A stretch of DNA of 64,000 nt from Nonlabens marinus S1-08 (GTDB taxonomy: Bacteria; Bacteroidota; Bacteroidia; Flavobacteriales; Flavobacteriaceae), in the NCBI RefSeq assembly GCF_000831385.1, contig NZ_AP014548.1, positions 2,037,779 to 2,101,778 on the forward strand, written 5' to 3'. This document shows positions 1 to 10,330 of this stretch, piece by piece; position 1 is the stretch's first letter; each line of letters opens with the position of its first letter. Below the pieces are notes generated by a model that did not search any database, had not been told where the DNA came from, and was given only the letters and a program-made list of their open reading frames with translations. A program made the position numbers and the translations under genes.

Positions 1-300
1 AAAGTAGATGCAGACGGGTGGATGTGTCACAAAACGCTCCAAGAATTAAATCTGCGGGAAGAAGGTATAACCATCTTAGGGGTGTATCGTAAGGGCGAAG
101 AATATTTTGGATCACCTTCAGGTCCATTTAAACTGCTACCCAATGACATTGTTACGATTTACGGGAAAGCTGACGGGATTAAAAGTCTGTACAAACGTAA
201 AAAAGACTTTTACGCTCATCTAGAGCACGAACGTTTTGTTGCTCGTGAAGAGAGCAAACGGGAAGAAGAAGTCAAAAAACCTGGGTTGGAGCAAGAATAG
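1..300 (+). CDS. TrkA-C (RCK_C) domain protein, C-terminal fragment
   Basis: The reading frame is open from base 1, so the start lies outside the window and the ATG at 22 is internal. The visible 99 residues fit an RCK_C/TrkA-C fold. Conserved features are a beta strand GITILGVYR, the loop GSPSGPFKLLPNDIVTIYG, which matches the family's 'P..d.vL...G' turn, and then a charged, probably disordered tail rich in Lys and Glu. TrkA-C domains bind ligands such as nucleotides in K+ channels, transporters and related membrane proteins, so the missing N-terminal part is probably a membrane or RCK_N module. The substrate cannot be told from this piece. The gene ends at TAG 298-300 and is followed by a long AT-rich gap. 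Confidence 0.7.
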   Translation, partial: KVDADGWMCHKTLQELNLREEGITILGVYRKGEEYFGSPSGPFKLLPNDIVTIYGKADGIKSLYKRKKDFYAHLEHERFVAREESKREEEVKKPGLEQE

Positions 301-1471
301 TAGGTGGTCATAACTTTCGGCAAAGAACGACCTACTTAAACCAGTGTTATTCTACAATTATTGCAATTAGCGAGTTGTAAAATGGCTTAATTGCTATGTG
401 TATATGGCTTGTACTACATAGGAACATGAGGGTTCCATCAGGTAGTCATAGTAAGAATATATAAATTTCTACACTTAGCGGCATAAGCTTTCAAATAGTT
501 TTTAATAGCCATGAGTGGAGATTCTAAACCTCCTTTTGGATGCCTCTTTCTAATTGAAGTTTTCATAACTGATGATTTCTAGTAAAGATATTAAATAGTT
601 GCAATAACTTTACCTTTAAGTAACGTTAAATTTACATTAGATATATAAAACACTGTAAAACAGTTTATTATAATAAAACACATTTGCTATTTTAACATCT
701 CAAATACTCATAAATAGCAATTTTCTACAAATATGAGCTATAGGTACGTATGCCACTTTCAAGAGATTCTCCGTGGCTGACTTGTAGAGCATCTAGAATT
801 TAAATAAATCGGGTGAGTGCGGTAAAATATTAATTTAAATACGAGTGAAAATATTAGGATTTTTTGGATAATGCTTTCTTCGGTCCTAATATCCTATGGA
901 CGTTATACGAGCTTCCCATGCTCAAAATGACACTAGATTATAGTGTAACCATACAAATCATAAGCTTTTAGAGTAGTGATTTTATGATATAACTAGTATT
1001 GACTTCTGACGGCACTCGCGAGGAGGCTTTTGTAGATAATTGGATAAATACAAATGCTCGACCTTTCGATTAAATACAGCTACTTTTAAATTTTCGACAA
1101 ACTGGAATTGATATGAAAAAATCTAAACCATCATTAGAAAATCTAAATTGTCTTAAGTAAAAAAATAATGCCATGCATGAGGTGGATGCTAATTTTTCTC
1201 TTATTCAATAGTGACTGGATCAGGTAATCAATTTTCCAGTGGACTTTTAAATAAACGTATAAAAAGCTGTTTGATAAATATTTGTATCCTTTTGGAGGCA
1301 TAGGGGTGAAAATCATATTTTAGCGTTATAAGCTGAAATATGTATCATTGTAATCCTTAAACTATTTTGATAACCATGGCACTAAATAAAATATGGTAGT
1401 TGCAAATTAAGAAGTACCATTTGAAAAATTCTTTTTATTATTTTTTGTAACCTCAATAGTCCCCTGTTTTG
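301..1471. other. Long AT-rich intergenic stretch, no gene seen
   Basis: About 1.17 kb without a credible reading frame on either strand and without a recognisable tRNA, terminator with T-run, or insertion-sequence end. A weak complementary pair (GTAGGT near 301 with ACCTAC near 331) follows the stop of the first gene but has no T-run. The length is unusual for this gene-dense window. It could hold a decayed gene, a long leader of the downstream kinase, or a small RNA, but I see nothing specific. Confidence 0.5.
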
Positions 1472-3700
1472 ATGTTTAAAATTTGTGCCGTTTTCTCATT
1501 CCTATTTCTATCCCTGATTCCTAGCAGTGCACAAGAAACTCCTAAAACCGTAGACCCGATACCAGAGCCGCCTTTTTCCTATGCTAAGGAAGAGATGGAC
1601 TCGATTTTTAGAGTCGCAGAGAAATACTATTATTCAGGGAATTACGAGAAAATCATTAAGAAGGTTCCTGCACTGGTGGAACATGCGAATAGTGTCAATG
1701 CAAACCGAGCTGAAACTCGTTTACTCACTATTTTAGGTCTTTCATTTGTCAAACTGGATGATGTCAATAGTGCTGATATTATGTTTCGTGAAGCACTCGA
1801 TGATGCCTTAAAGCGTCAAGACACCTTCGATATTTTGAGCCACTATATCAATCTTGGGAACACTCATTTCAATAACGATAGTGAAAAAGCCATTGATTAT
1901 TTTTTACATGGCACTGATTATTTAGGCAATATTGACGTTAGTGATCTTGCCTTGACCATAATTTACAACGATCTAGCGGAGCTTTATATGACTCGCAAGG
2001 AAATTGCGAAATCTCAATATTACTTAGATCTAGCTCGACCTAAATTATACCTCCCATCTCTTTCTTCTCGTAAAAACGAATACCTATTCATCAGCTATTA
2101 TGTTCAAGGACGTCTTGATTTATTACGTGGAGACAACTTCAAAGCGATCGAAAGTGCTAACATATCATTAGACTTACTAGATGAGGGAATAGATATTGAG
2201 GAAAAATATCTGATTGGGAATTATAAAAACCTTATTGATGCCTACGATTTAACTGGACAATATGAAAAGTTAAATGAGATTCGCAAACCTTATGATTCAG
2301 TTAGAGATCATCGATTTGAGAAGGACAGAATTAGACAAGCACAAATTGCTCGTTTTAAATTCAATACAGATAAGTATCAGCAAGAACTAAAACAATCTCA
2401 GTTAGAAAATGAATTAGCATTCCAGGAGGCACAACAAAATCGTATTTTACTTTGGATTTTTTCAGTGGTGAGTGTTATTCTTATTGCATTATTAGGAACG
2501 CTACTTTACACTCGCAACAGACGCAATCTGTTATTGAAAAATTTGAAGATTAAAAATGGTCAGTACTTAGAAGCCAAGCAAACTTCAGAGAAATTGGCAC
2601 AAAAAAATTCAAAATTTCTTTCTACCATAAGTCACGAATTGCGAACCCCATTATACGGTATCATTGGCTTATCCTCCGTATTTCTTAAAAACCCTAAACT
2701 CAAAGAATTTGCAGATGATTTTAACTCGCTCAAATTCTCTGCTGATTATTTACTAGCCTTGGTAAATGACGTATTGAGTATCAATAAGTATGAGTCTAAG
2801 AAAGGCAGGGAGTTGAAGGAAGAGCATTTTAATATTTACGAACTGGCAACCAGTATTTCGCAGACTTTTCAGTTTTTAAATGAAAAAAATAATAATAGGG
2901 TTACACTAACTATAAGGCCAGAAGTTCCTGAAGTTCTGTACGGTGATAAGACTAAACTGTCTCAAGTCATTATGAACTTGCTGAGCAATGCTAGCAAGTT
3001 TACTCAAGATGGATCTATCTATTTTACCATTGAGCATCATAATAGTAATGGGGAACTCGTCGAACTCTTGTTTACAGTCCAAGATACCGGTCGCGGTATC
3101 AAGGAAGAAGATCAAAAAGAGATATTTGAAGAGTTCACACAAGTGCCTACACATTCTTATGAAGGTGGTACAGGATTAGGATTACCCATCGTTAATAAGC
3201 TTTTAAATATTCTAGGGAGCAAGCTTATTATGGAAAGTATCTTCGGTGTGGGGACTACATTTTCTTTTCTATTGCCTTTAGGCATCAGTTCCACTGAAAA
3301 TTTAGAAACTCATGTGGATGAAGCTGATGTTGACAAACTCAAGAATAAAAAATTGCTCATTGTAGATGACAACAAGATCAATCAATTGGTGACGCAGAAA
3401 GTTTTGGAACAATATCAAATGCTTCACGATACGGTCAATAACGGTAAGGAAGCTGTTGATATCGTTGAACATAATGACTACGACTATATCTTGATGGACA
3501 TCAATATGCCCGTGATGAATGGTATCAAGGCGAGTACGATTATACGTGACAAGGGAATCACGACTCCCATTCTTGCGCTTACCGCTGCTGACGACTTAAA
3601 TCTAGAGAAAGATATTTTTGCGCACGGCATCAATTCCATTTTGGTAAAACCCTACCAGACAGAGCAATTACTCCATTTATTGTTACGTCACTTGAAGTAG
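1472..3700 (+). CDS. Hybrid sensor histidine kinase/response regulator with TPR sensor region
   Basis: The protein has about 742 residues from ATG 1472; a TTG lies directly before it at 1469. Order of parts: a signal peptide (residues 1-21, ending SSAQ), a periplasmic helical TPR-like region (about 30-310), one membrane segment (WIFSVVSVILIALLGTLLY), and a HisKA domain with phospho-acceptor His about 388 in STISHELRTPL. A HATPase_c domain follows (N box NLLSNASKF, G1 QDTGRGI, G2 GGTGLGLPI), and a REC domain with phospho-acceptor Asp about 676 in YILMDINMP completes it. Such one-piece kinases sense an extracytoplasmic cue through the TPR part and pass phosphate to the internal receiver. No DNA-binding domain is present, so an Hpt protein (for example 52628-52990) or another partner may be needed. 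The signal is unknown. Confidence 0.9.
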   Translation: MFKICAVFSFLFLSLIPSSAQETPKTVDPIPEPPFSYAKEEMDSIFRVAEKYYYSGNYEKIIKKVPALVEHANSVNANRAETRLLTILGLSFVKLDDVNSADIMFREALDDALKRQDTFDILSHYINLGNTHFNNDSEKAIDYFLHGTDYLGNIDVSDLALTIIYNDLAELYMTRKEIAKSQYYLDLARPKLYLPSLSSRKNEYLFISYYVQGRLDLLRGDNFKAIESANISLDLLDEGIDIEEKYLIGNYKNLIDAYDLTGQYEKLNEIRKPYDSVRDHRFEKDRIRQAQIARFKFNTDKYQQELKQSQLENELAFQEAQQNRILLWIFSVVSVILIALLGTLLYTRNRRNLLLKNLKIKNGQYLEAKQTSEKLAQKNSKFLSTISHELRTPLYGIIGLSSVFLKNPKLKEFADDFNSLKFSADYLLALVNDVLSINKYESKKGRELKEEHFNIYELATSISQTFQFLNEKNNNRVTLTIRPEVPEVLYGDKTKLSQVIMNLLSNASKFTQDGSIYFTIEHHNSNGELVELLFTVQDTGRGIKEEDQKEIFEEFTQVPTHSYEGGTGLGLPIVNKLLNILGSKLIMESIFGVGTTFSFLLPLGISSTENLETHVDEADVDKLKNKKLLIVDDNKINQLVTQKVLEQYQMLHDTVNNGKEAVDIVEHNDYDYILMDINMPVMNGIKASTIIRDKGITTPILALTAADDLNLEKDIFAHGINSILVKPYQTEQLLHLLLRHLK

Positions 3701-3718
3701 TTTTATAGATGGTATGAG

Positions 3719-3738
3719 TTCGCTTTCGCGAAAGCGAA
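3719..3738. repeat. Palindrome copy, TTCGCTTTCGCGAAAGCGAA
   Basis: Perfect 20-bp palindrome 19 bp after the stop of the hybrid kinase. No T-run follows, so it does not look like an intrinsic terminator. Confidence 0.9.
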
Positions 3739-3836
3739 AAGCCACACCAGTTCATCTCCTATTAAGCTATCTTGAGCTCATCATCTGTTTATAAAAACTG
3801 GTTTTTGACTTATCTTGCTGTACTCAAAACTGAACG

Positions 3837-6800
3837 ATGAAAAATTTTTTCTTTGCCATGCTGTTGCTATATTCCTTGATCGCTTTTGCACAGCAGGATG
3901 CAGGCTGGTTGCGCCACAGCACCATATCTCCAGACGGTTCGCAGATTGCCTTCACTTATAAAGGGGATTTATACAAAGTATCGTCTCAAGGTGGTACAGC
4001 ACAACAGTTGACTTTTCATGAGGCACATGATTATAAAGCCGTGTGGAGCAAGGATGGAAGTCAAATCGCATTTGCTTCTAACCGCTACGGGAATTTTGAC
4101 GTTTATGTCATGAATGCTAATGGAGGGAGCGCTCAGCGATTGACGTTCCATTCTACAGACGAGGAACCTTTTACATTTACCAGCGACGATAGTTCCATCT
4201 TATTTGGTGGAGTGCGCATGGACATTGCAGGTCACCGCCAGTTCCCAACTGGATCACAGCCAGAAGTGTACAAAGTGCCCGTTGCCGGTGGTAGAGTTGA
4301 TCAGTTGTTCACCATTCCTGCAGAGGCTTTGACTATGAGTGTTGATGGAAAAACAATACTGTACCACGATAAAAAAGGAGGGGAAAACGAGTGGCGCAAG
4401 CATCATACTTCCAGTATTACTAGAGACTTGTGGAGTTATGATACCGTTGCCAAATCCCATAAGATGTTAACCACATTTGAAGGTGAGGACCGTCAGCCAG
4501 TTTATGGAGTAAATGACCAGACGGTTTATTATTTAAGTGAACAAAGCGGCAATTTCAACGTGCATGAAATGAGCTTGACTAATCCTACCGCCTCTATCCA
4601 ACTTACCGATTTTAAAACACATCCAGTGCGGTTTTTATCTTACGGTGGTGGAATGTTGAGCTTTGGATACGATGGAAAGTTGTACACCATGAAACCTGGT
4701 GAACAGCCTAAGAAATTGAAGGTAAACATCATCACCCAGCAAATTATTAATACAGATAAATTTCTTTCAGTCAATGGAGGCGTTAGCGAGATGGCTATTT
4801 CTCCCAATGGTAAAGAAATTGCCTTTATCGCTAGAGGAGAAGTGTTTGTAACCTCAGTAGAAGAATCTTTCACAAAGCGGTTAACAAATACTCCAGAAGC
4901 AGAAGATTTTGTAAGCTGGGGTCCTGAAGGTAAATCAGTGGTTTACAGTAGTGAGCGGAATGGCAACTGGAGTATTTTTAAAACCGAAATCGTCCGGGAG
5001 GAAGAACCTTTCTTTTTTGCCTCCACTTTGCTCAAAGAAACCCCAGTCATTGAAAATGGAAAAGACAATTACCTCGCACAATTTTCACCAGATGGCAAAA
5101 AGCTGGCGTTTATTGAAGATCGCCGTTCCTTAAAAATCAGGGATTTCAAATCTGGCAACGAGATCACACTTTTAACTCCGGAAGATTTGTACCACATGCG
5201 AGATGGTGATAAATATTTCAAATGGAGTCCAGATAGCAAATGGTTGCTGGTAGACTGGAGTTTGTCGTTAAACAACAGTGATATATTACTCATGGCAGCT
5301 GATGGCTCTAAAAGAGTAAACTTGAATGAAAGTGGTTATTATGATTTCAAGCCAGTGTGGGTCAATGATGGAAAGCAAATGTTGTGGTTTTCTAATAAAG
5401 ATGGGTTGAAATCCTATGCCACCAGTGGCTCTACTCAAAGTGATGTGTATAGTATGTTTTTTACTCAAGACGCTTGGGATGAGTTCAATTTGAGTAAAGA
5501 AGAATACGCTTTGTTGAAAGAGATGAAAAAGCTCTCTGAAAAGGAGAAAGAAAAGGAAAACGAAGAGGATGAAAAGAAGAAGAGTAAAAAGGATAAAGAC
5601 AAAAAGGAAAAAGAAGAAATCAAAGATCTAAAATTTGATTGGGAGGAAATGAAAGAACGTACCAAGCGTTTTACAATTCACTCTTCTGACATTAGCGATG
5701 CAGTTCTTTCTAAGGATGCGAGTAAGCTATATTACCTCACAAAATTTGAAGATAAGCTAGATCTTTGGTCTACTGACCTAAGAACCAAAGAAACTAAAAT
5801 GGTCATGAAACTCGGTGCCTCATCAGGAAATCTGGAGTGGGATGCAGAAAGAGAAAACCTATTTTTATTGAGTAGCGGTAAAATTTCTAAAATTGATCCT
5901 GAGAAAGAAAAGAAGGAATCTGTAACCATTGCTGGAGAAATGGAGTATGAAGCCGTTGCAGAGCGTCAAGCGATGTTTGATCACGTGTGGTTGAGAACTA
6001 ACGCCATCTTTTACCATTCCGATTTTCATGGGATCGATTGGGACCTCATGAAAACTGAGTATGAGAAGCACTTGCCTTACATAGGCAACAGCAATGAATT
6101 TGCAGAGTTATTATCTGAAATGCTAGGCGAACTCAATGTATCTCACGCAGGTGCGGGAGCAGCTAATTATTCTATGGAAAATGAAGATGAAACAGCCTCC
6201 CTAGGAATATTTCTAGATTACAATCATACAGGTAATGGTATTAAAATCACGGAAATCCTAAATGGCGGACCTTTAGATAAAGCCAAGTTTGATATCAAAC
6301 CAGGAATGATCATCCATAAAATTGATGGTCAACCTATACTCAACAACACAGATGTCTCATCATATTTAAACCGTAAAGAAAATAAATTTACCCTATTGGA
6401 ACTTAGTGACCCTGCTTCAACTGAGTCCATCACGATTACAGTGAAGCCTATCTCCCTAAGAGAGGAACGTGGACTATTGTACCGCCGCTGGGTAAAGAAA
6501 AATGAGAAAGAAGTAGAGAAGAAAAGTAATGGCCAGTTGGGTTACGTTCATATCCCAGGTATGAGTGACGGCCCTTATCGGGATGTGTATGAGAAAATGA
6601 TGGGGAAATTTTTAGACCGTAAAGGGGTGATTGTTGACACTCGATTCAACGGTGGTGGTGATTTAGTGGCAGATCTTGCTGCATTTTTTACAGGAACTCC
6701 ATTTATTACCTATGCCACAGAGGACCGCGTGGTAGGCGGTGAGCCTACTTCCAGGTGGACTAAGCCTACACTAGCGATGATCAATGAAGCTCAATATAGC

Positions 6801-7082
6801 GATGGACATTGTTTCGCTTGTGGTTATACAGACTTAAAAATCGGTAAAACAGTTGGGATGCCTACGCCTGGTACTTGCAGTTTTGCAGGGTGGGAGGGAC
6901 TTCCTGATGGTTCACGCTGGGGTGTGGTTCCAGTGAGCGCTAAAGATATCAATGGGAATTGGATGGAAAACAACCAGACAGAACCCATGATTCAGGTCAA
7001 GAACAGACCAGCAACAATTGCAAGCGGGACAGATGAGCAGCTGGATCGTGCTATTATTGAATTATTGAAAGAAGTAGGGTAG
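3837..7082 (+). CDS. Tricorn-like S41 protease with PDZ domain, secreted
   Basis: 1081 residues with a signal peptide (MKNFFFAMLLLYSLIAFAQ). The N-terminal half is WD40/PD40-type beta-propeller repeats (for example ISPDGSQIAFTYKGDLY). These are followed by a Lys/Glu-rich linker (about residues 560-600), the tricorn core, a PDZ-like segment and the tail-specific protease domain. Residues matching the tricorn active site are visible: Ser-His at 769-770 in GELNVSHAG, and the nucleophile Ser988 followed by Asp in QYSDGH. The family degrades peptides, and members with a signal peptide act in the periplasm or outside the cell. It stands alone, flanked on both sides by the 20-bp palindrome. The assignment as an active peptidase is secure by motif; the substrates are unknown. 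Confidence 0.9.
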   Translation: MKNFFFAMLLLYSLIAFAQQDAGWLRHSTISPDGSQIAFTYKGDLYKVSSQGGTAQQLTFHEAHDYKAVWSKDGSQIAFASNRYGNFDVYVMNANGGSAQRLTFHSTDEEPFTFTSDDSSILFGGVRMDIAGHRQFPTGSQPEVYKVPVAGGRVDQLFTIPAEALTMSVDGKTILYHDKKGGENEWRKHHTSSITRDLWSYDTVAKSHKMLTTFEGEDRQPVYGVNDQTVYYLSEQSGNFNVHEMSLTNPTASIQLTDFKTHPVRFLSYGGGMLSFGYDGKLYTMKPGEQPKKLKVNIITQQIINTDKFLSVNGGVSEMAISPNGKEIAFIARGEVFVTSVEESFTKRLTNTPEAEDFVSWGPEGKSVVYSSERNGNWSIFKTEIVREEEPFFFASTLLKETPVIENGKDNYLAQFSPDGKKLAFIEDRRSLKIRDFKSGNEITLLTPEDLYHMRDGDKYFKWSPDSKWLLVDWSLSLNNSDILLMAADGSKRVNLNESGYYDFKPVWVNDGKQMLWFSNKDGLKSYATSGSTQSDVYSMFFTQDAWDEFNLSKEEYALLKEMKKLSEKEKEKENEEDEKKKSKKDKDKKEKEEIKDLKFDWEEMKERTKRFTIHSSDISDAVLSKDASKLYYLTKFEDKLDLWSTDLRTKETKMVMKLGASSGNLEWDAERENLFLLSSGKISKIDPEKEKKESVTIAGEMEYEAVAERQAMFDHVWLRTNAIFYHSDFHGIDWDLMKTEYEKHLPYIGNSNEFAELLSEMLGELNVSHAGAGAANYSMENEDETASLGIFLDYNHTGNGIKITEILNGGPLDKAKFDIKPGMIIHKIDGQPILNNTDVSSYLNRKENKFTLLELSDPASTESITITVKPISLREERGLLYRRWVKKNEKEVEKKSNGQLGYVHIPGMSDGPYRDVYEKMMGKFLDRKGVIVDTRFNGGGDLVADLAAFFTGTPFITYATEDRVVGGEPTSRWTKPTLAMINEAQYSDGHCFACGYTDLKIGKTVGMPTPGTCSFAGWEGLPDGSRWGVVPVSAKDINGNWMENNQTEPMIQVKNRPATIASGTDEQLDRAIIELLKEVG

Positions 7083-7093
7083 CGGTGAGGTAG

Positions 7094-7113
7094 TTCGCTT
7101 TCGCGAAAGCGAA
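7094..7113. repeat. Palindrome copy, extended to 28 bp
   Basis: Perfect 20-mer core that stays palindromic out to 28 bp (7090-7117, flanks GTAG and CTAC). It lies 11 bp after the tricorn-like gene. No T-run. Confidence 0.9.
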
Positions 7114-7275
7114 CTACCCACTATATCTATCTATTTTGAAATGTCCTATACCTTACACTTTGTCGATGTTTTATACTAAATTTATACGATTAAAGGCGTA
7201 AAAAAGTAGAATTAGATCTGCATGAGATAAATTTGCGTAGTATAAGTAGTGTTCCTAGAACACCTTTAACATCCT

Positions 7276-10182
7276 ATGCATATCAAAAGATTTTCGGTAT
7301 TTCTTCTAGTTTTGATGACGCTACCATTTTGCTTGGCGGTGATACCTATATCTAAAATTAAAAGTTATCAAAAGTTAAATAAAGCTAGTGCTTCAGGAAC
7401 GTATTTCAACTTCGGCCAATTTTCCTCATATCAATCAATCACTAAATCCTCTACTGTGGCAGACATTTTCTGTCCTGATGATATAGTAGTGGACGCCACC
7501 CCAGGCGCATGTGGAGCGATCGTACACTTCGAGGATGCCACAACGCCAGATATTCCACAAGCTCAAGAGGTTATCATGCTTTTTGAAGGTGCTGCAGAGG
7601 ATGATTCACCATACATTGAAAACGGAATGCGACTGGATGGAAATGGTTTGAGCCATATAGATGCACCCTGGCCCATACCTTGTAACAACCGGCAAGGAGC
7701 CGCAATCCATCCGAATACCTCAAACACCTGGACCTACAATGATGGCCAGCCATTTACACCTACCAGGCTTTTTGTTTGTTCGACAAATATGCGCTTTACA
7801 ACGGGTGACTGTGGTACTGAATTTATCCCAGCTACTACGGGAGAAGTTACTTTTCCTGATACTCCTGAATGGCAGAATATAACTTCCATGGTCTGGGAAC
7901 AATGGGGAGATGATTTTGATGCCAGTATGGATAATTTTAGATTTATTCCATCGGCGGTTCAGCAAACAGAAGGATTGGAATCTGGATGTTTTTTTCCAGT
8001 GGGAACTACGCCAGTCACCTTTAGCGCAACAGATGTTGACGGAACTGTAACCACATGTACCTTCAATGTGACCGTCCGAGATGTAGAGAAGCCCTTCCTA
8101 GAACTTAAAGAATTTACCACCGCATTAGATGCTTCCCAACTGGCAAAAATAACTATTGAAGATATTACCACATCATTGCCTACTGATAACTGTGCCATAG
8201 ATACGATTGTCATAAGCCGAACCATATTTACCTGTTCAGATGTGGGCACTAATGAAATCACAGTTACCGTAACAGATGTTAATGGTAATGTGAGCTCTGA
8301 TACTGTTATTATCACCATTGATGGCAGTACCTCCAACTCAGGAATTGACCCAATTACGGACGCTGTGAGCTGTGAATCTTATACCTTACCACAAATAACA
8401 GGTGAAAACCTATCTGGCTCGCAACGTTATTACACACAACCCAATGGTATGGGGCAGTCTTTCAATGAGGCTGATGTTCTGGTCTTTTCAGATTTTGCCG
8501 CTTACCCTGTCCAACTCTTTGCCTATGATGGAAGTTCTAGCAAGGAATGTAAGCCTCAAGCCACTTTTCAGCTCACCATAGAAACTCCTTCACAGTTACA
8601 ACCTATAGGAGATGTACTAGCTTGTGAGAATTTTATATTTCCAGAAATAGATGGAACTAACCTATCCGGTAATCAAGCCTATTTTACAGAATCCGGTGGT
8701 GAAGGCATCAAATATGAAACAGGGGATGAAATAACTCGGGATCCTGAACAGACTTATCCTATCACCATTTTTATATATGATCAAACTTCAACAGCAGCAT
8801 GTGGTACTGAGGTTTCTTTTCAACTGGATCTTACCGCATGTGAATTGGAAGTCAACATTGAAGCTAGCCAAAATGAAATTTGCGATAACGACATTTCTAG
8901 TATCGCTCTCACGGCTGTTACAAATCCAGAAAATGCTCTAGGTACGTATAGCTACACTTGGAGAAAAAACGGAGACCCTGACATTGTATCTACCAGCAAA
9001 ACTTATAATCTAATTCCTGCATTCACATCTCTTTACGAGGTGACTGTGGTTGATGATGGTGCAGCAGCCACAGTTAATACAGCAAAGGCAAGCATTGAAA
9101 TTCAGGTAAATGAGGCGCCTATCATTGCCGCGCCATATGCTATAGAAATTTGCGATACTAATGATAGCGGCACAGGTACAGAAGTTATGGACCTAACAAC
9201 CTTAAGTGATAACATCAGCTTAGATATTGAAAATACTACGGTTACATACCATGACACTCAAGAGTTCGCAAATTCTGGTACGTCACCTTTACCGAGTATC
9301 TATGAGTTGAACATGCCAGAAACTTTGATTTATGCACGGGTGACAAACGAGAATACGGGCTGCTTTGAAACTACGAGGATTACATTAGTCTTAAATGAAT
9401 CTCCTGTAATTCTGCTTGCGCAAAATTATGCTCTTTGTAGCTCTAATGATGATAATAATTCACCTACGATACTTTTAGATTCAGGATTGGAGACATTAAA
9501 CTATGATTTTGAATGGAGCGTCGATCGAGGAAATGGTTCTGAATCCTTACCGTCTACAGATGCGTCGATCGTGGCAAATGAAATAGGAACCTATACGGTT
9601 GTTGCTACAAATCTTGATACAGGATGTAGTGCCACAGCTACTACTATCGTTGATGCCGCTACTCAGCCCACTGAAGTTTCTGCAGTAGCTGAAGTTTCTG
9701 CTGTTCTCAATACCCATCGTATTCAAGCTAGTTTGACTCCGGCGCCTGGAGATAATTCAAGATTTCAAGTAAGGTTGGATGATGGAATCTGGTACGACAT
9801 GAATGCCCGTGCTGGTGAATTCTTCTATAATTTCCAAGGCATAGAAACCGGTAACGGCGTTCATCAAGTTTACTTCAGGGATACAATCGGTTGTTTTTAT
9901 GATCAGGTGGAAGTGTTATTGGTAGGCGTTCCGCAATTTTTTACACCTAATGGTGATGGTTATAACGATTATTGGAACGTTTTCGGTTCAAACCAGTTGT
10001 TGGAAGATTCAAAAGTCTCCATTTTTGACCGTTATGGTAAACTTTTGAGTCAGTTGACAACCACTTCTGCAGGATGGGATGGAAGTTTTAATGGCGAACC
10101 ATTACCGTCTACGGACTATTGGTTCACTTTGGAACTTAATGATGGTCAAGTGGTTAAAGGTCATTTTGCGATGAAACGGTAA
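7276..10182 (+). CDS. Large secreted HYR-domain protein with T9SS type B sorting domain
   Basis: 968 residues with an N-terminal hydrophobic signal segment. Residues about 65-265 contain an HYR-type motif (CPDDIVVDATPGACGAIV ... GTTPVTFSATDVDG), apparently split by an inserted segment. Several immunoglobulin-like beta repeats with paired Cys follow. The last 90 residues are a gliding-motility-associated C-terminal domain: FFTPNGDGYNDYWNV, IFDRYGKLL, GWDGSFNGEPLPSTDYWF. That domain is the type B signal for export by the type IX secretion system, so the protein should be on or released from the cell surface. The function may be adhesion or polymer binding, but the sequence does not decide this. 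The next 20-bp palindrome lies 24 bp downstream. Confidence 0.88.
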   Translation: MHIKRFSVFLLVLMTLPFCLAVIPISKIKSYQKLNKASASGTYFNFGQFSSYQSITKSSTVADIFCPDDIVVDATPGACGAIVHFEDATTPDIPQAQEVIMLFEGAAEDDSPYIENGMRLDGNGLSHIDAPWPIPCNNRQGAAIHPNTSNTWTYNDGQPFTPTRLFVCSTNMRFTTGDCGTEFIPATTGEVTFPDTPEWQNITSMVWEQWGDDFDASMDNFRFIPSAVQQTEGLESGCFFPVGTTPVTFSATDVDGTVTTCTFNVTVRDVEKPFLELKEFTTALDASQLAKITIEDITTSLPTDNCAIDTIVISRTIFTCSDVGTNEITVTVTDVNGNVSSDTVIITIDGSTSNSGIDPITDAVSCESYTLPQITGENLSGSQRYYTQPNGMGQSFNEADVLVFSDFAAYPVQLFAYDGSSSKECKPQATFQLTIETPSQLQPIGDVLACENFIFPEIDGTNLSGNQAYFTESGGEGIKYETGDEITRDPEQTYPITIFIYDQTSTAACGTEVSFQLDLTACELEVNIEASQNEICDNDISSIALTAVTNPENALGTYSYTWRKNGDPDIVSTSKTYNLIPAFTSLYEVTVVDDGAAATVNTAKASIEIQVNEAPIIAAPYAIEICDTNDSGTGTEVMDLTTLSDNISLDIENTTVTYHDTQEFANSGTSPLPSIYELNMPETLIYARVTNENTGCFETTRITLVLNESPVILLAQNYALCSSNDDNNSPTILLDSGLETLNYDFEWSVDRGNGSESLPSTDASIVANEIGTYTVVATNLDTGCSATATTIVDAATQPTEVSAVAEVSAVLNTHRIQASLTPAPGDNSRFQVRLDDGIWYDMNARAGEFFYNFQGIETGNGVHQVYFRDTIGCFYDQVEVLLVGVPQFFTPNGDGYNDYWNVFGSNQLLEDSKVSIFDRYGKLLSQLTTTSAGWDGSFNGEPLPSTDYWFTLELNDGQVVKGHFAMKR

Positions 10183-10206
10183 TAGAGTTCGATGTAGGGT
10201 AAAGAG

Positions 10207-10226
10207 TTCGCTTTCGCGAAAGCGAA
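10207..10226. repeat. Palindrome copy, 20 bp
   Basis: Perfect TTCGCTTTCGCGAAAGCGAA between the T9SS-B protein gene and the DUF2891 gene. Confidence 0.9.
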
Positions 10227-10330
10227 ATTTCAACAACTCCAATCTACACCTAGAAATTCAGGATTTATAAACTAGAACCCTGCAACAGTGTTGACTTTGT
10301 TATATTTACTTCACCACCAAAATTGACATC

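Noticed and set aside
7090..7117. Palindromes as intrinsic terminators
   Set aside because: Most copies lack a T-run, several sit in genes, and one lies next to a separate real terminator (15834-15864).
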